A stretch of 64,000 nucleotides of DNA from Chloroflexota bacterium (GTDB lineage Bacteria > Chloroflexota > UBA11872 > VXOZ01), in assembly GCA_028874195.1 (NCBI GenBank), contig JAPPLM010000056.1:28892-92891 (forward strand). The letters run 5' to 3'. A model generated the notes under the pieces. The model did no database searches. It had not been told where the DNA came from and saw nothing but the letters and a program-made list of their open reading frames with translations. Position numbers and translations under genes: made by a program. Below are positions 1 through 8,384 of the stretch, in pieces (positions within the stretch are counted from its first letter, which is position 1; each line of letters opens with the position of its first letter).

Positions 1-645
1 GTGGGCTTCTCCGGCTGTCCCGGCGACTCTGAGGGATCCAAGTATCCCAACTGGGTCACCTGCCCCTGGCCGACGGACTATCTGGAGATTCTGGAGTGGC
101 AGTGGGAGCAGAAGGTCATTCCGTACTGGAAGGAAGAGGCCGACTTCTTGCGGGAGCACAACGCGAGAATAGCCCTGGAAATGCACCCCGGTTTTGTGGT
201 CTACAATTCCGAGACCTGCCTACAGTTGCGCGATGCCTGCGGCCCCGAAATCGGCGCCAACCTGGATCCCAGCCACCTCTTCTGGCAGGGCTGCGACATC
301 ATCGCCGTCATTCGCGAGCTTGGCGAGGCCGGCGCGCTCTATCACTTCCACGCCAAGGACACCAAGGTGCATCCCCTGAACGCGGCCAAGCACGGCGTGT
401 TGGACACGAAGCCCTACACCGATGAGATCAACCGCTCGTGGCTATTCCGCAGCGTCGGCTACGGCCACGATTACGGCTACTGGAAAGACATCGTGAGCGA
501 ACTCCGCCTCGTCGGCTACGACGGCGTGCTCTCCATCGAGCACGAGGACAGCCTGATGTCATCCAACGAGGGCCTGGAAAAAGGCGTCAAGTTCCTCAAA
601 GACATTCTCATCTTCGAGCAACCCGGCACCGCCTATTGGGCCTAG
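1..645 (+). CDS. Sugar phosphate isomerase/epimerase, 3' part (xylose isomerase-like TIM barrel)
   Basis: The gene enters from the left edge, so only the C-terminal 214 residues are seen; the GTG at position 1 is probably an internal valine. Visible residues fit the AP endonuclease 2/xylose isomerase-like barrel: metal-ligand candidates Glu60 (ALEMHPGF), Asp89 (NLDPSHLFW), His117 (HFHAKD) and Glu180 (SIEHED). Such enzymes isomerise or epimerise sugars or cyclitols in the cytoplasm; the substrate cannot be read from sequence. Its stop codon overlaps the stop of the convergent paralogous isomerase, both lying in a CCTAGG palindrome. The fold is clear; the exact reaction is not. Confidence 0.85.
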   Translation: MGFSGCPGDSEGSKYPNWVTCPWPTDYLEILEWQWEQKVIPYWKEEADFLREHNARIALEMHPGFVVYNSETCLQLRDACGPEIGANLDPSHLFWQGCDIIAVIRELGEAGALYHFHAKDTKVHPLNAAKHGVLDTKPYTDEINRSWLFRSVGYGHDYGYWKDIVSELRLVGYDGVLSIEHEDSLMSSNEGLEKGVKFLKDILIFEQPGTAYWA

Positions 646-1478
646 GGGCTTTCGATCTGCGCCGCGCACTCGCGGAGATAGCGAATCCCCTCACGCGCCT
701 GCACTTCCGCATGAGGCTCGAACTCGAAGATCTCGATTGAGACGTAGCCGTCGTAACCGGTGTCGTGCAGGGCCTGCATGATGGGCACGAAGTCGGTATC
801 GCCGAAGCTCGGCCCTTTCATGTTCTCATCGTTGGCGTGAAAGTGCGGAAACTCGCCGGCATGCGCGCGGATGATATCGGCAGGCGGTTCATCTTCGCCG
901 CTTTCCATGGCTTTCACGTCGAGGTGGAGCTTGAACGCGGGGTGGTTGACACGGCGCACGAGGTCGGCGCCTTCCGCCGCTGTGGTAATGAACTTGCACA
1001 GTGGCGGGGCCAGCGGCTCGATGGCGATGATGGTACCGGCTTGCTGTGCCTCATCGCAGACGCTCTGAAAAACGTCCGCGGCATACGCCATGCCCTGCTC
1101 GTAGCTCACGCCGTCCGGCAGGTTGCGCTGGTTCGGCGAGCCGAAGATCAGGTACGGCGCGTTCATGTCGTGACCGAGGGCGATCAAGCCGCGCAAGTAA
1201 TCGGTAGTGCGCTGCCGCACCGCCTGATCGGGGTCGGTGAGGTGCAAGCCGTCGGGTCCGACAAGCAGCCAGTGCAACCCTATGATCTCGATACCGGTAT
1301 TGGCCGCGGCCTGCCGCGCGCCTGCCCGCTGCTCAGCGGATATGTCAAAGACCGACTGCTCGAACGTAAACGGCGCGGCTTCAACCCCCTCATAGCCGAG
1401 TTCTGCCAGATAGTCGCAGATGCGGGCGAATTCCCAGTCCTCGAAGGCTTCGTTGCAGAACGCATACCGGAATGCCAT
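642..1478 (-). CDS. Sugar phosphate isomerase/epimerase (TIM barrel)
   Basis: 278-residue cytoplasmic protein starting at the ATG at 1478 (MAFRYAFCNEAF); the frame stays open upstream to 1631 but that extension is unlike the family. Metal-binding candidates are the Glu of IAIEPLAPP, the Asp of LHLDVKAM, the His of FPHFHAND and the Glu of SIEIFEF, in the usual order for xylose isomerase-like barrels. It belongs to the same superfamily as its convergent neighbour but is diverged, so it probably acts on another sugar or a hydroxypyruvate-type keto acid. It ends tail to tail with that neighbour, sharing four bases. Confidence 0.85.
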   Translation of the reverse strand: MAFRYAFCNEAFEDWEFARICDYLAELGYEGVEAAPFTFEQSVFDISAEQRAGARQAAANTGIEIIGLHWLLVGPDGLHLTDPDQAVRQRTTDYLRGLIALGHDMNAPYLIFGSPNQRNLPDGVSYEQGMAYAADVFQSVCDEAQQAGTIIAIEPLAPPLCKFITTAAEGADLVRRVNHPAFKLHLDVKAMESGEDEPPADIIRAHAGEFPHFHANDENMKGPSFGDTDFVPIMQALHDTGYDGYVSIEIFEFEPHAEVQAREGIRYLRECAAQIESP

Positions 1479-1647
1479 AACGTATCTATCCTTGCGTATC
1501 GTCAGATGTATCTTGGCGGCAATAATACCATGATGCCCACAGCACCGCCGGGTCACTGCGGCGGGCATTCGTTTCGTCAGGGACGGGCTTTTTCGTCCCT
1601 TATGTGCGCCATCAGGAGATAGCGCGAACAAGCCCGTTCAATCCGCC

Positions 1648-1671
1648 GTAGCGCGGGGGCTTGTCCCCCGC
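1648..1671 (+). repeat. Dispersed hairpin repeat, family A
   Basis: A 24-base unit beginning GTAGCGCGGGGGCTTG; GCGGGGG and CCCCCGC flank a short CTTGT loop. The same unit occurs at 10433-10456 and 16197-16220, and inverted at 46968-46991, always between genes. It is REP-like. Confidence 0.85.
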
Positions 1672-1783
1672 CTCCTGTGCCGGGGCGACGCCATGCGCCG
1701 CGCGAAGCGAATTCGTGAAGTTAAGCAATCCGCCATGCGTGAGATTCAGAATTCCTGAGGAATTCGGAGTCCCACCGATCATC

Positions 1784-2791
1784 CTAAAGGGTGACTTCCC
1801 GGTCCTCGCGTGCCGACGTATACATGGCTTCCAGCAACTCCACGGACCGGCGTCCTTCCGGCCCGCTGCAGGCGACCTGCTTGCCGTGAACTATCGCGCC
1901 AATCATGTCCTCGACGATGTTTCCTGGTCCGGGCGGGAGTTGCGCCGGATCAGGTAAACCGCCGTCAGGGTCGTCCACGAACGCCCACGTCGTAATGTCC
2001 TCTTGCCGCATCTGGATGGTGCCGTCGGTGCCGTGGATTTCATGCTCGTGGCCCAGGCCGCCGTACACGGTAGTTGTTGTCTGAATGACGCCCCACGCGC
2101 CGGACGCATAGGTGACCAACGCCTCCATAGCGTCTTCGGTCTCGATGTCGTGGTTGAAGACATTGATGCGCGCCCGCACGCTTTGCACGGGCCCCATGAA
2201 CCAGAGGGTCTGATCGATGCCGTGAATGCCCTGGTTCGCCGCCGAGCCGCCGCCGTCGTACTGCCACGTGCCGCGCCAGCCCGGCGGGTTGCCGCCGGCG
2301 AAGTAACTGTCTGCGCGGTACCACTTCAGCCGGAAGTCGCCAAAGATGGGGCGGCCGAGCCTGCCGGCATCGATGGCCTGCTTGATCAAGCGCGTGCCGA
2401 GCTCATAGCGGCGCTGGAAGTCCACGGCCAGGATCTTGCCGCTCTCCTCACCCGCGGCAATCACCTGGTCGATCTTCGCCGTGGAGACGTCCATGGGCTT
2501 GGTCGTAAAGGTGTGCTTGCCCGCCTGGAGGCTCTCGATAGCCAGGTCGCCGTGGGTGCCGCTGGGGGTGAAAATGCCAACGGCGTCGATATCCTGCCGC
2601 TCCAGCAGCGCGCGGTGGTCGGTGTGCCACTCGCACCCGTATTCCGCCGCCTGCGCCGTGGCCAGCGACTCCTGCAGGTCGCACACCGCCACCAACTCCG
2701 CCCCCGCCGTCGTGGCCGCCTGCTTCACCCGCGACTTGCCTACGCCGAGGCCGATAATGCCAAACCGAACCGGATCATGCTGTGACGCCAT
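1784..2791 (-). CDS. Gfo/Idh/MocA family oxidoreductase
   Basis: 335-residue NAD(P)-dependent sugar or cyclitol dehydrogenase. The N-terminal Rossmann motif is GIIGLGVGKSR (about residues 11-21). The family EKP motif appears as TKPMD, keeping the catalytic lysine, and the substrate-binding helix has GGGSAANQGIHGIDQTLW with the conserved histidine. The start is supported by GAGGAGG about 11 bases upstream. It sits beside two sugar isomerases and may share their pathway, although it is read as its own unit. Substrate unknown. Confidence 0.88.
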   Translation of the reverse strand: MASQHDPVRFGIIGLGVGKSRVKQAATTAGAELVAVCDLQESLATAQAAEYGCEWHTDHRALLERQDIDAVGIFTPSGTHGDLAIESLQAGKHTFTTKPMDVSTAKIDQVIAAGEESGKILAVDFQRRYELGTRLIKQAIDAGRLGRPIFGDFRLKWYRADSYFAGGNPPGWRGTWQYDGGGSAANQGIHGIDQTLWFMGPVQSVRARINVFNHDIETEDAMEALVTYASGAWGVIQTTTTVYGGLGHEHEIHGTDGTIQMRQEDITTWAFVDDPDGGLPDPAQLPPGPGNIVEDMIGAIVHGKQVACSGPEGRRSVELLEAMYTSAREDREVTL

Positions 2792-3099
2792 GACAATTGA
2801 ACCTCCTCAAAGTGGACTCAAGTTAGATGTGATACAGACCAATTTGGTCGCGCCTCTACTGCGATCTACTCCCTCCTATTCAGGGAAAATACTACCATAG
2901 TCGTAGTTGACGGCTCTGTAACTGATCGCAACTGCATACATTCCAGTTGGAACTACAGGTGTGGTTAGCTTGCAGGCCGTGATTCCTTGACAATCGGGAA
3001 TGGTAGCGGTTGTATAGGAATACTGGCACATAACAGTAACAGCACATTTCTAGGACGTAATCTCAATACTCCAAACTTGGCTGCAACAGATTCAGGGAA
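2792..3099. other. Intergenic region, divergent promoters likely
   Basis: 308 bases without a gene between divergently read genes, noticeably AT-richer than the flanking metabolic genes. It should carry the promoters for both directions. Apart from the TTGACA-containing candidate listed separately, no structured element is seen. Confidence 0.6.
2987..3016 (+). promoter_or_regulatory. Candidate sigma-70-type promoter for the ATPase/DUF4276 operon
   Basis: A perfect -35 hexamer TTGACA at 2987-2992 is followed after 18 bases by TGTATA at 3011-3016 (overlapping TATAGG), about 85 bases before the first start codon. The -10 match is weak, so this is a suggestion only. Confidence 0.35.
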
Positions 3100-4299
3100 T
3101 TGTCGATGGATGGTACGAGAGTTATCAGATCAGTTCAATTGCTGAACATCCTCTCCTATGGACCCAATACTCCTGAATTTGAACTGGGGCCTCTCAACGT
3201 CATCATTGGTCCGAATGCTTCAGGTAAGTCAAACCTACTTGAATCACTGTCACTCATTGCCGCCGCACCCAGGGACATTCAGGCGCCACTGCGTGAGGGC
3301 GGGGGCATACAGGAGTGGACATGGAAAGGAGCCCCTGAGCCCCCTGTGGCAACTGTTCGAGTTACCGTTGGAGTCCCCAATGGGACTATGCCGCTAAGAT
3401 ATGGGCTCTACTTCCGCGAATTTGTAGCGCGATTCATGCTGCTTGATGAAATTGTCGAGGATGCGGCCTCATCTACGCCCGGCAAGGAGCCCTACTCCTT
3501 TTATCAGTTCAATCTAGGCATACCGGAATTCAACGTCATTGATAGAGAATCATCAGTGCGGCGCTTTATCCGGGACCAAGACGTAAGGCAGGATCAGTCA
3601 ATACTTTCACAGCGGCGAGACCCATTTACTTATCCAGAATTGACGTATCTAGCAACTCTGTTTGAGCGCATGCGCTTTTACCGAGAATTTCAACTTGGAC
3701 AGAATACGCCGCTACGCCGACCGCAACAGGCCGATCTTCCACAGGATTATCTGTCGGAGGACGGTTCCAACCTCGCAGTGGTATTGAGTCATTTGCTAAA
3801 CCAGCCACAATTCAAGGCGTGGTTGCTTCACCAGTTGGAGGACTTCTATCCATCGGTCAGGGACATTCAAGTCGTCGTTCTAGGTGGCAGCGTTCAAGTA
3901 TCCTTCCATGAAGAAGGGTTGCAACATCCCGTACCATCTTCTCGTTTGTCCGATGGAACACTACGTTTCCTCTGCTTGCTCGTTACTCTCTTCAGTCCTG
4001 AGCCGCCTCCTGTCATTTGTATCGAGGAGCCTGAAATGGGGCTGCATCCTGATGTAATTCCGCACTTGGCGAAACTCCTGGTCGAAGCTTCCAAACGCAG
4101 CCAAGTCATCGTTACAACGCACTCCGACATTCTCGTCGATGCGTTGACCGATACGCCAGAGGCCGTGGTCATTTGCGAGAAAGTCGATGGGGCGACGCAA
4201 CTTCGGCGCCTTAACGCGAACGATCTCAAAGTCTGGCTGGAGAAGTACCGGCTTGGCGAACTCTGGACAAGCGGACACCTTGGGGGGAACCTCTATTGA
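3100..4299 (+). CDS. AAA/ABC-type ATPase (OLD/RecF-like), candidate phage-defence ATPase
   Basis: 399 residues starting at TTG 3100, with AGGGA about five bases upstream; ATG 3106 is an alternative. Walker A is GPNASGKSN (residues 37-45), the ABC-type signature is SSRLSDGT (about 279-286), Walker B is CIEEPEMGLHP (about 305-315) and the H-loop is VTTHSDILVDAL (about 337-348). This is the AAA_21/AAA_15 layout seen in OLD nucleases, RloA, PARIS AriA and Septu PtuA ATPases. It overlaps the next gene by four bases, so the two products are probably translationally coupled partners. Base composition is lower in GC than in neighbouring genes, which suggests transfer. The ATPase assignment is firm; the defence role is inferred from architecture. 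Confidence 0.85.
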   Translation: MSMDGTRVIRSVQLLNILSYGPNTPEFELGPLNVIIGPNASGKSNLLESLSLIAAAPRDIQAPLREGGGIQEWTWKGAPEPPVATVRVTVGVPNGTMPLRYGLYFREFVARFMLLDEIVEDAASSTPGKEPYSFYQFNLGIPEFNVIDRESSVRRFIRDQDVRQDQSILSQRRDPFTYPELTYLATLFERMRFYREFQLGQNTPLRRPQQADLPQDYLSEDGSNLAVVLSHLLNQPQFKAWLLHQLEDFYPSVRDIQVVVLGGSVQVSFHEEGLQHPVPSSRLSDGTLRFLCLLVTLFSPEPPPVICIEEPEMGLHPDVIPHLAKLLVEASKRSQVIVTTHSDILVDALTDTPEAVVICEKVDGATQLRRLNANDLKVWLEKYRLGELWTSGHLGGNLY

Positions 4300-4907
4300 G
4301 CGTCAAAGTGTATGTGGAAGGCGGAGGCAATAGTAAGTCGCTCAAGTCATATTGCCGTAGAGGCTTTAGTGAATTCGTTGCAAAGGCGGGGCTGGCTGGC
4401 AACATGCCTAGTATCGTGGCCTGCGGCAGTCGGAACGACGCATTCGACGACTTTAAGACCGCGCTCGCTATTGGAAGCGAAACCGCCCTGTTGCTAGTCG
4501 ACGCAGAGGGGCCGGTAAGTGTGCCGGCAACCGCTGCAAAGCCTTGGCAGCATCTTAATGTCCGTGACAATTGGAATAGACCAAAGAATGCTGCCGACGA
4601 CCAGTGCCATCTCATGGTGCAAGTCATGGAATCGTGGTTCCTTGCCGACACCGCCACACTCAAGGATTACTTCCGCCAAGGGTTTCGAGAGGGATCACTA
4701 CCACAGAATCCAAATGTAGAGGAAATCTCCAAGCAAGACGTTGAGCGAGGACTAAAGCAGGCGACGCGTACTTCTAGCAAGGGCGAGTATTCCAAGGGAG
4801 GACATAGCTTCGAAATCTTGGCGGATTTGGATCCTGCAGAGATCCGGACTAGATCACAATATGCAGACCGCTTCCTCTCTACTCTTGAGCGTTTGTGCCA
4901 AACTTGA
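4296..4907 (+). CDS. DUF4276 family protein (TOPRIM-like), partner of the ATPase
   Basis: 203 residues from TTG 4296, overlapping the ATPase stop. N-terminal VYVEGGGNSKSL carries the EGG-type acidic residue (Glu8), LLLVDAEGP (about 65-73) gives the acidic D-x-E strand (Asp69, Glu71), and MVQVMESWFLAD (about 107-118) is the family's ESWFLAD-like motif. This pattern resembles the TOPRIM-like nuclease fold shared with RloB, DUF4435 (AriB) and OLD C-termini. Pairing with an SMC-like ATPase recalls PARIS and AbiL-type modules, where the ATPase controls a toxic effector. Whether this protein cuts RNA or DNA cannot be read from sequence. Confidence 0.8.
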   Translation: MSVKVYVEGGGNSKSLKSYCRRGFSEFVAKAGLAGNMPSIVACGSRNDAFDDFKTALAIGSETALLLVDAEGPVSVPATAAKPWQHLNVRDNWNRPKNAADDQCHLMVQVMESWFLADTATLKDYFRQGFREGSLPQNPNVEEISKQDVERGLKQATRTSSKGEYSKGGHSFEILADLDPAEIRTRSQYADRFLSTLERLCQT

Positions 4908-4985
4908 CCCCCCTTATCCTCTGCCAGCCTTCTCCCTCCCACTAAATGCAAGAACAGAATAGAGAGGGCTTGGCCTTGCCCTCCA

Positions 4986-5825
4986 CTATTCTGCCAACGG
5001 CGCGGCGGTGTCGGCGTCGGCGGTGATCAGGGCGTCCGGGTGTTCTTGCAGCAGGGTGGCAGGGTAGGCGTTGGAGACCTCGCCGAGAAGGGCGATGCGC
5101 AGTATGGCTTTCTGCCAGTCGCCGCCGTCGCAGTAGAGCCGGATGCGGCGGGATGCCAGGATGTCTTTCATGCCGATGGTTATCGCCATAGGCGGAAAGG
5201 TATGGAAATTGCCTCCCACGCGGCGGATCGAGTTCATCACCATCGTTTCCGGCGCCAGCGGCAGGACGCGGGTGCGTGAGTTGCGGAATTCTTCCAGCGT
5301 CACCTGATAGAAGCGGCTGATTGGCGGTTCGTTGAAGGCCACATGGCCGTGGATGCCGATGCCGCCGTAACAAGAGTCGATGCCGCCGAGCGCGGCGATG
5401 GTCTCACTCACCTCATCGATGCGCTCGATGCGCGGAAAGTAGACGTGGTCGTCGGGGATGCGCAGACCGGCATCGAGCCGCGCGAAGAACTCTCTGCGCA
5501 TGTACCCCTCGAAACTCAGCGGATGGTCGAGCGGGATGGAGCGCCCTTCCCAGTCGCAGTACTCGTCCATGTTGAACGTCCACACGTTCCGCCACGAAAT
5601 GCGTTCGCGATTGCAGAGCTCGGCCAGCACGGGGAACTGCCCGATTGGTCCCACGGGCAAGATCAACCGCGTCGGCTCACCGGCGGCGTTGCGGGACTTG
5701 ATCTCGTCGGCAATCTCGCGGGCAAACGCCGTATAGAGCGCGGCGCGGTCCGGCACGACGCGCAGCGCCGCCTTTGCCTGGCGTTGCAGGGTTTCCGTAG
5801 GAAGCTGCATCCAGGTGTCAATCAT
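4986..5825 (-). CDS. Glucosamine-6-phosphate deaminase-like isomerase (NagB/RpiA fold)
   Basis: 279 residues from ATG 5825 (MIDTWMQLP), with GGCAGGG about 12 bases upstream; an upstream in-frame GTG at 5852 is possible. TFNMDEYCDW matches the NagB segment holding the catalytic Asp (Asp87 here), and GGIGIHGHVAFNEP matches GIGxDGHIAFNEP with its His and Glu. The Asp two residues before the His is replaced by His (His159), and the phosphate-loop region reads LPVGPIGQFPVL instead of the usual G-x-T-P form. The fold is therefore NagB, but canonical deaminase activity is doubtful. A role in amino-sugar or related phosphosugar breakdown is inferred. Confidence 0.8.
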   Translation of the reverse strand: MIDTWMQLPTETLQRQAKAALRVVPDRAALYTAFAREIADEIKSRNAAGEPTRLILPVGPIGQFPVLAELCNRERISWRNVWTFNMDEYCDWEGRSIPLDHPLSFEGYMRREFFARLDAGLRIPDDHVYFPRIERIDEVSETIAALGGIDSCYGGIGIHGHVAFNEPPISRFYQVTLEEFRNSRTRVLPLAPETMVMNSIRRVGGNFHTFPPMAITIGMKDILASRRIRLYCDGGDWQKAILRIALLGEVSNAYPATLLQEHPDALITADADTAAPLAE

Positions 5826-6193
5826 GGGACTAATTTCCCTGCCGCGAACCACTTAACTTAGTGTGAATTTCAAGCGCCAAGAGGTGTGCCGTCTAACCGA
5901 AACTTTCGATCTCTGGCAATTGCGCTCATATCCCGAGCGCGCCTCTATCGCATTAGTCACCTAAGTCTGTTATCCTGTGGTGGGCAAACCGTCACAAAGA
6001 CCCGTCCGCAGATCTTGAATGACAGGATGTGCGCAGAGTAGTGAGGTTTGCTGATCCCGTCGCGCTTGGGCGTTTCTATTTCATAAGGGATTATAGCGCA
6101 TTGAGCAGTTCGCGCGTGCGCTTGTTAGTTCCGTGTCAATATGCCTGTCGCGTGACTCTGGATATATCGATACGTGCCAAAGCTAAGAGTGCT

Positions 6194-6207
6194 GTACACT
6201 GGTGTAC
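6194..6207. repeat. Short inverted repeat GTACAC-TG-GTGTAC
   Basis: Six-base arms around two bases, about 210 bases before the RodZ-like gene. It could be an operator half of a pair with the inverted repeat at 6287-6308; that is inference. Confidence 0.4.
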
Positions 6208-6286
6208 TGACGTGACTCGCTTGATCGCAGGATTCTCCCACGCAGAAGCCCGGCCACTGGTCAAGTACACAGGCTGCCCTCACTTT

Positions 6287-6308
6287 CGTACAATGAAGTT
6301 GTTGTACG
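6287..6308. repeat. Inverted repeat CGTACAA-N8-TTGTACG
   Basis: Perfect seven-base arms with an eight-base spacer, a geometry common for dimeric repressors. It lies about 105 bases before the RodZ-like start codon and contains the same GTAC core as the repeat at 6194. Confidence 0.45.
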
Positions 6309-6413
6309 GTCCTGTTTGGCAAGAGACGTAGTCGGCCACCAACATAGGCAAGGTAGCGCAGCCAGTTAGCGGTTAATAAGGGGGCGCTCCCGGTCTGCCG
6401 TGGAGTGGAATGT

Positions 6414-7262
6414 ATGCAAGAGCTCCAGCGAATTGGAGAGACGCTACGCGTGGCGCGGTTGGCGAAAGGTGTCTCACTGGAGGAGGCTGCCGCAGCCACG
6501 CGCATCCGTCGCTCCGCATTGCAGGCATTGGAGTCCGACGATTTCGATGCGCTGCCCGCATCCGTCTACACCCGTGGGTTTCTGGTCAACTATGCCCGCT
6601 ACCTGGGACTGATTGCGGAAGAGATCGCTGAAGAATTCGACCGCCAGCAACGCGAGCGCGCCGAACCCTTGCAATCAGCGGCACAGGAAGAACCGGAGCA
6701 GCGGTTTTCTCTGTTCAGTTCCAAGTTCCTGTGGGCGTTTGTGCTCTTGATTGCGCTTGGCGTTATTATGAACTTCCTCTACCAGGAGTTCTTGTCAGCA
6801 GGCCCGGCGCCTGAGCCCACAGAAGTTGCGGAGGCTCCCACCAGCGCACCCACGCCGGTAGCCGAGACAACCCCGCTTCCCACTGCGACCCCTATTCCTA
6901 CCCCTTCGCCGACGCCATTGCCGTCGCCAATACCCACGCCAATCACCGGCGTAAACGTCACCCTGCGGGCGACGACCCAGCAGGTCTGGCTGGGCGTGAC
7001 GGTAGACGGAACGACCGTGTTCGCAGGCACTATCGGCCCCGAGACCAATCAAGGCACGGAACCGCTGTCGTGGTCCGCCGGGGAGAGCATATCCATTCTC
7101 TTCGGGCGCACCGGTGGGGTCGAACTCATCCTAAACGAGCGCGAAATCGAATCATTGATAGAAAGCCGAGACCCGGTAACTTTCCAGGCGGTCAAAACAG
7201 ACGCTGGAGAAATAGAAATCACCGTCAGCATACGTGGCACACCGGTCCCAAGTTCGCAATGA
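6414..7262 (+). CDS. RodZ-like membrane HTH protein (HTH_25 plus DUF4115)
   Basis: About 282 residues from ATG 6414, with GGAG at 6402-6405; GTG 6405 is an in-frame alternative. Residues 5-80 form the RodZ-type helix-turn-helix (IGETLRVARLAKGVSLEEAA and ASVYTRGFLVNYARYLG), then one membrane span near residues 105-125, a Pro/Thr-rich linker of about 50 residues (TPLPTATPIPTPSPTPLP) and a C-terminal beta domain with VWLGVTVDGTTVF and AGESISILFG, as in DUF4115. RodZ links MreB to the membrane and shapes the cell. The order RodZ-like, pgsA is also known in Firmicutes (ymfM-pgsA). The long linker suggests a sizeable extracytoplasmic reach. Confidence 0.85.
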   Translation: MQELQRIGETLRVARLAKGVSLEEAAAATRIRRSALQALESDDFDALPASVYTRGFLVNYARYLGLIAEEIAEEFDRQQRERAEPLQSAAQEEPEQRFSLFSSKFLWAFVLLIALGVIMNFLYQEFLSAGPAPEPTEVAEAPTSAPTPVAETTPLPTATPIPTPSPTPLPSPIPTPITGVNVTLRATTQQVWLGVTVDGTTVFAGTIGPETNQGTEPLSWSAGESISILFGRTGGVELILNEREIESLIESRDPVTFQAVKTDAGEIEITVSIRGTPVPSSQ

Positions 7263-7793
7263 CAATTGCGCGGCAGCGCGCGCCTGCAGGTAGCGGCAGT
7301 CTGGCCGGGGTGTGAGCGGGAATGGGTAGGAGACGTATGCACCGCCAGGCATTCCCTATCCAAACTGGCGAGTGATTTTTCGTAAACCGCGGCTATCCGC
7401 GTTCAGCACCCCCTATCTGCTCCGCGCGACGCCGGTATTGGTGTGCAGGTGGCGGATCGCTGTCCTCTCTTACCAGCGCCAAAGCCTGTGCCTTCACACA
7501 AGTGCCTCAAACCCAGTGTCCGGTCAACGGGAATAGACTACGTTGCGCTATTTCCCGTCGCAGATTCGCGCGAGTGCAGCACACTGAATGCAATAACCTG
7601 CTGAGCCGCTGGGCAAAGCTGGCGGGAACGGAACCGTTCAAGAGTTGGTGCGCCTGTGCTTGTCAGGCTGTGCAAGCGCCGGCCGCTGGCATCCGCTTGG
7701 GGTTGCCGCGCCGCTGTGATAGCGGTATCGTGAGAAGCCAGGATCAAGCAGCACGGCAGGCGGCACAGCGCTGTACCGTGAGAGGAATCCTTT
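7263..7793. other. Intergenic region, 531 bases, nothing recognised
   Basis: Despite an open frame in part of it, no conserved motif, tRNA cloverleaf, RNase P or tmRNA core is recognisable. It should carry the promoter of the pgsA operon; a structured RNA cannot be ruled out by eye. Confidence 0.5.
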
Positions 7794-8384
7794 ATGCCGG
7801 TTGGCTATGCCACGCAGTTGACGCTGTTACGTATCGCGCTTGCGCCTCTCATCATGTATCTCGTCATTTGGGGCGAGGGCACGCCGCGCTGGTATTGGCT
7901 GGCAGCCGCACTACTCGCGGTAGCGGCGGCAACGGACTGGCTTGACGGTTTCGTGGCCCGCCGCAGCGCGACGGTCACGGCGGTCGGGGCCTCGCTCGAT
8001 CTCGTGGCGGATAAGGTGCTCGTCGTGGTCGTCTTGATCGCGCTCGTGCAAGTTGGGCTTCTACCCGGCTGGTGGGCGGCGGTAGTCATCAGCCGCGAGA
8101 TGGCGGTGACCGGCCTGCGCGCGCAAGCTGCCGAAAAAGACATTGCCATTCCGGCAGGCCGCGTGGGCAAGCTCAAGACCGGCGTAACGTTCATCGCGTT
8201 GGTCGTGTTGCTCGTCTGGCAAAGCATCGTGAGCGACATTCTCCTTGGCCTTGCCTTAATCCTCACGGTCTATTCCGGAGCGGAATACTTCTATAGCGGA
8301 ATTCGCAAAATTCGCGAGGCAGGCAGCGCCCCGCCCGCAAGTTCTGAAACACAGACGACTCATGAGGAGGTACGTGTGAAATGA
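7794..8384 (+). CDS. pgsA: CDP-diacylglycerol-glycerol-3-phosphate 3-phosphatidyltransferase (PgsA-like)
   Basis: 196-residue integral membrane enzyme of the CDP-alcohol phosphatidyltransferase family, which makes phosphatidylglycerol phosphate from CDP-diacylglycerol and glycerol-3-phosphate. The family signature D-x2-D-G-x2-A-R-x8-G-x3-D-x3-D is complete: Asp48, Asp51, Gly52, Ala55, Arg56, Gly65, Asp69, Asp73. About five membrane spans are visible. GAGAGGA lies upstream of the ATG at good spacing. Its stop overlaps the next gene by four bases (ATGA), so it heads a tight three-gene unit with two dehydrogenases. Other alcohol acceptors are possible, but position after a RodZ-like gene favours PgsA. 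Confidence 0.88.
   Translation: MPVGYATQLTLLRIALAPLIMYLVIWGEGTPRWYWLAAALLAVAAATDWLDGFVARRSATVTAVGASLDLVADKVLVVVVLIALVQVGLLPGWWAAVVISREMAVTGLRAQAAEKDIAIPAGRVGKLKTGVTFIALVVLLVWQSIVSDILLGLALILTVYSGAEYFYSGIRKIREAGSAPPASSETQTTHEEVRVK

Larger units (their letters stand above)
5826..6413. other. Intergenic region with GTAC-containing inverted repeats
   Basis: 588 bases without a convincing gene, upstream of the RodZ-like gene. Reading frames here lack family motifs. It holds two short inverted repeats with GTAC ends (6194-6207 and 6287-6308), listed separately. Confidence 0.6.

Noticed and set aside
765..1622. Long plus-strand open frame opposite the isomerase
   Set aside because: It mirrors the minus-strand sugar isomerase, has no motifs and follows from the high-GC codon bias.
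7263..7793. RNase P, tmRNA or a tRNA in the long gap before pgsA
   Set aside because: No conserved core or cloverleaf could be found by eye; an Infernal/Rfam search would be decisive.
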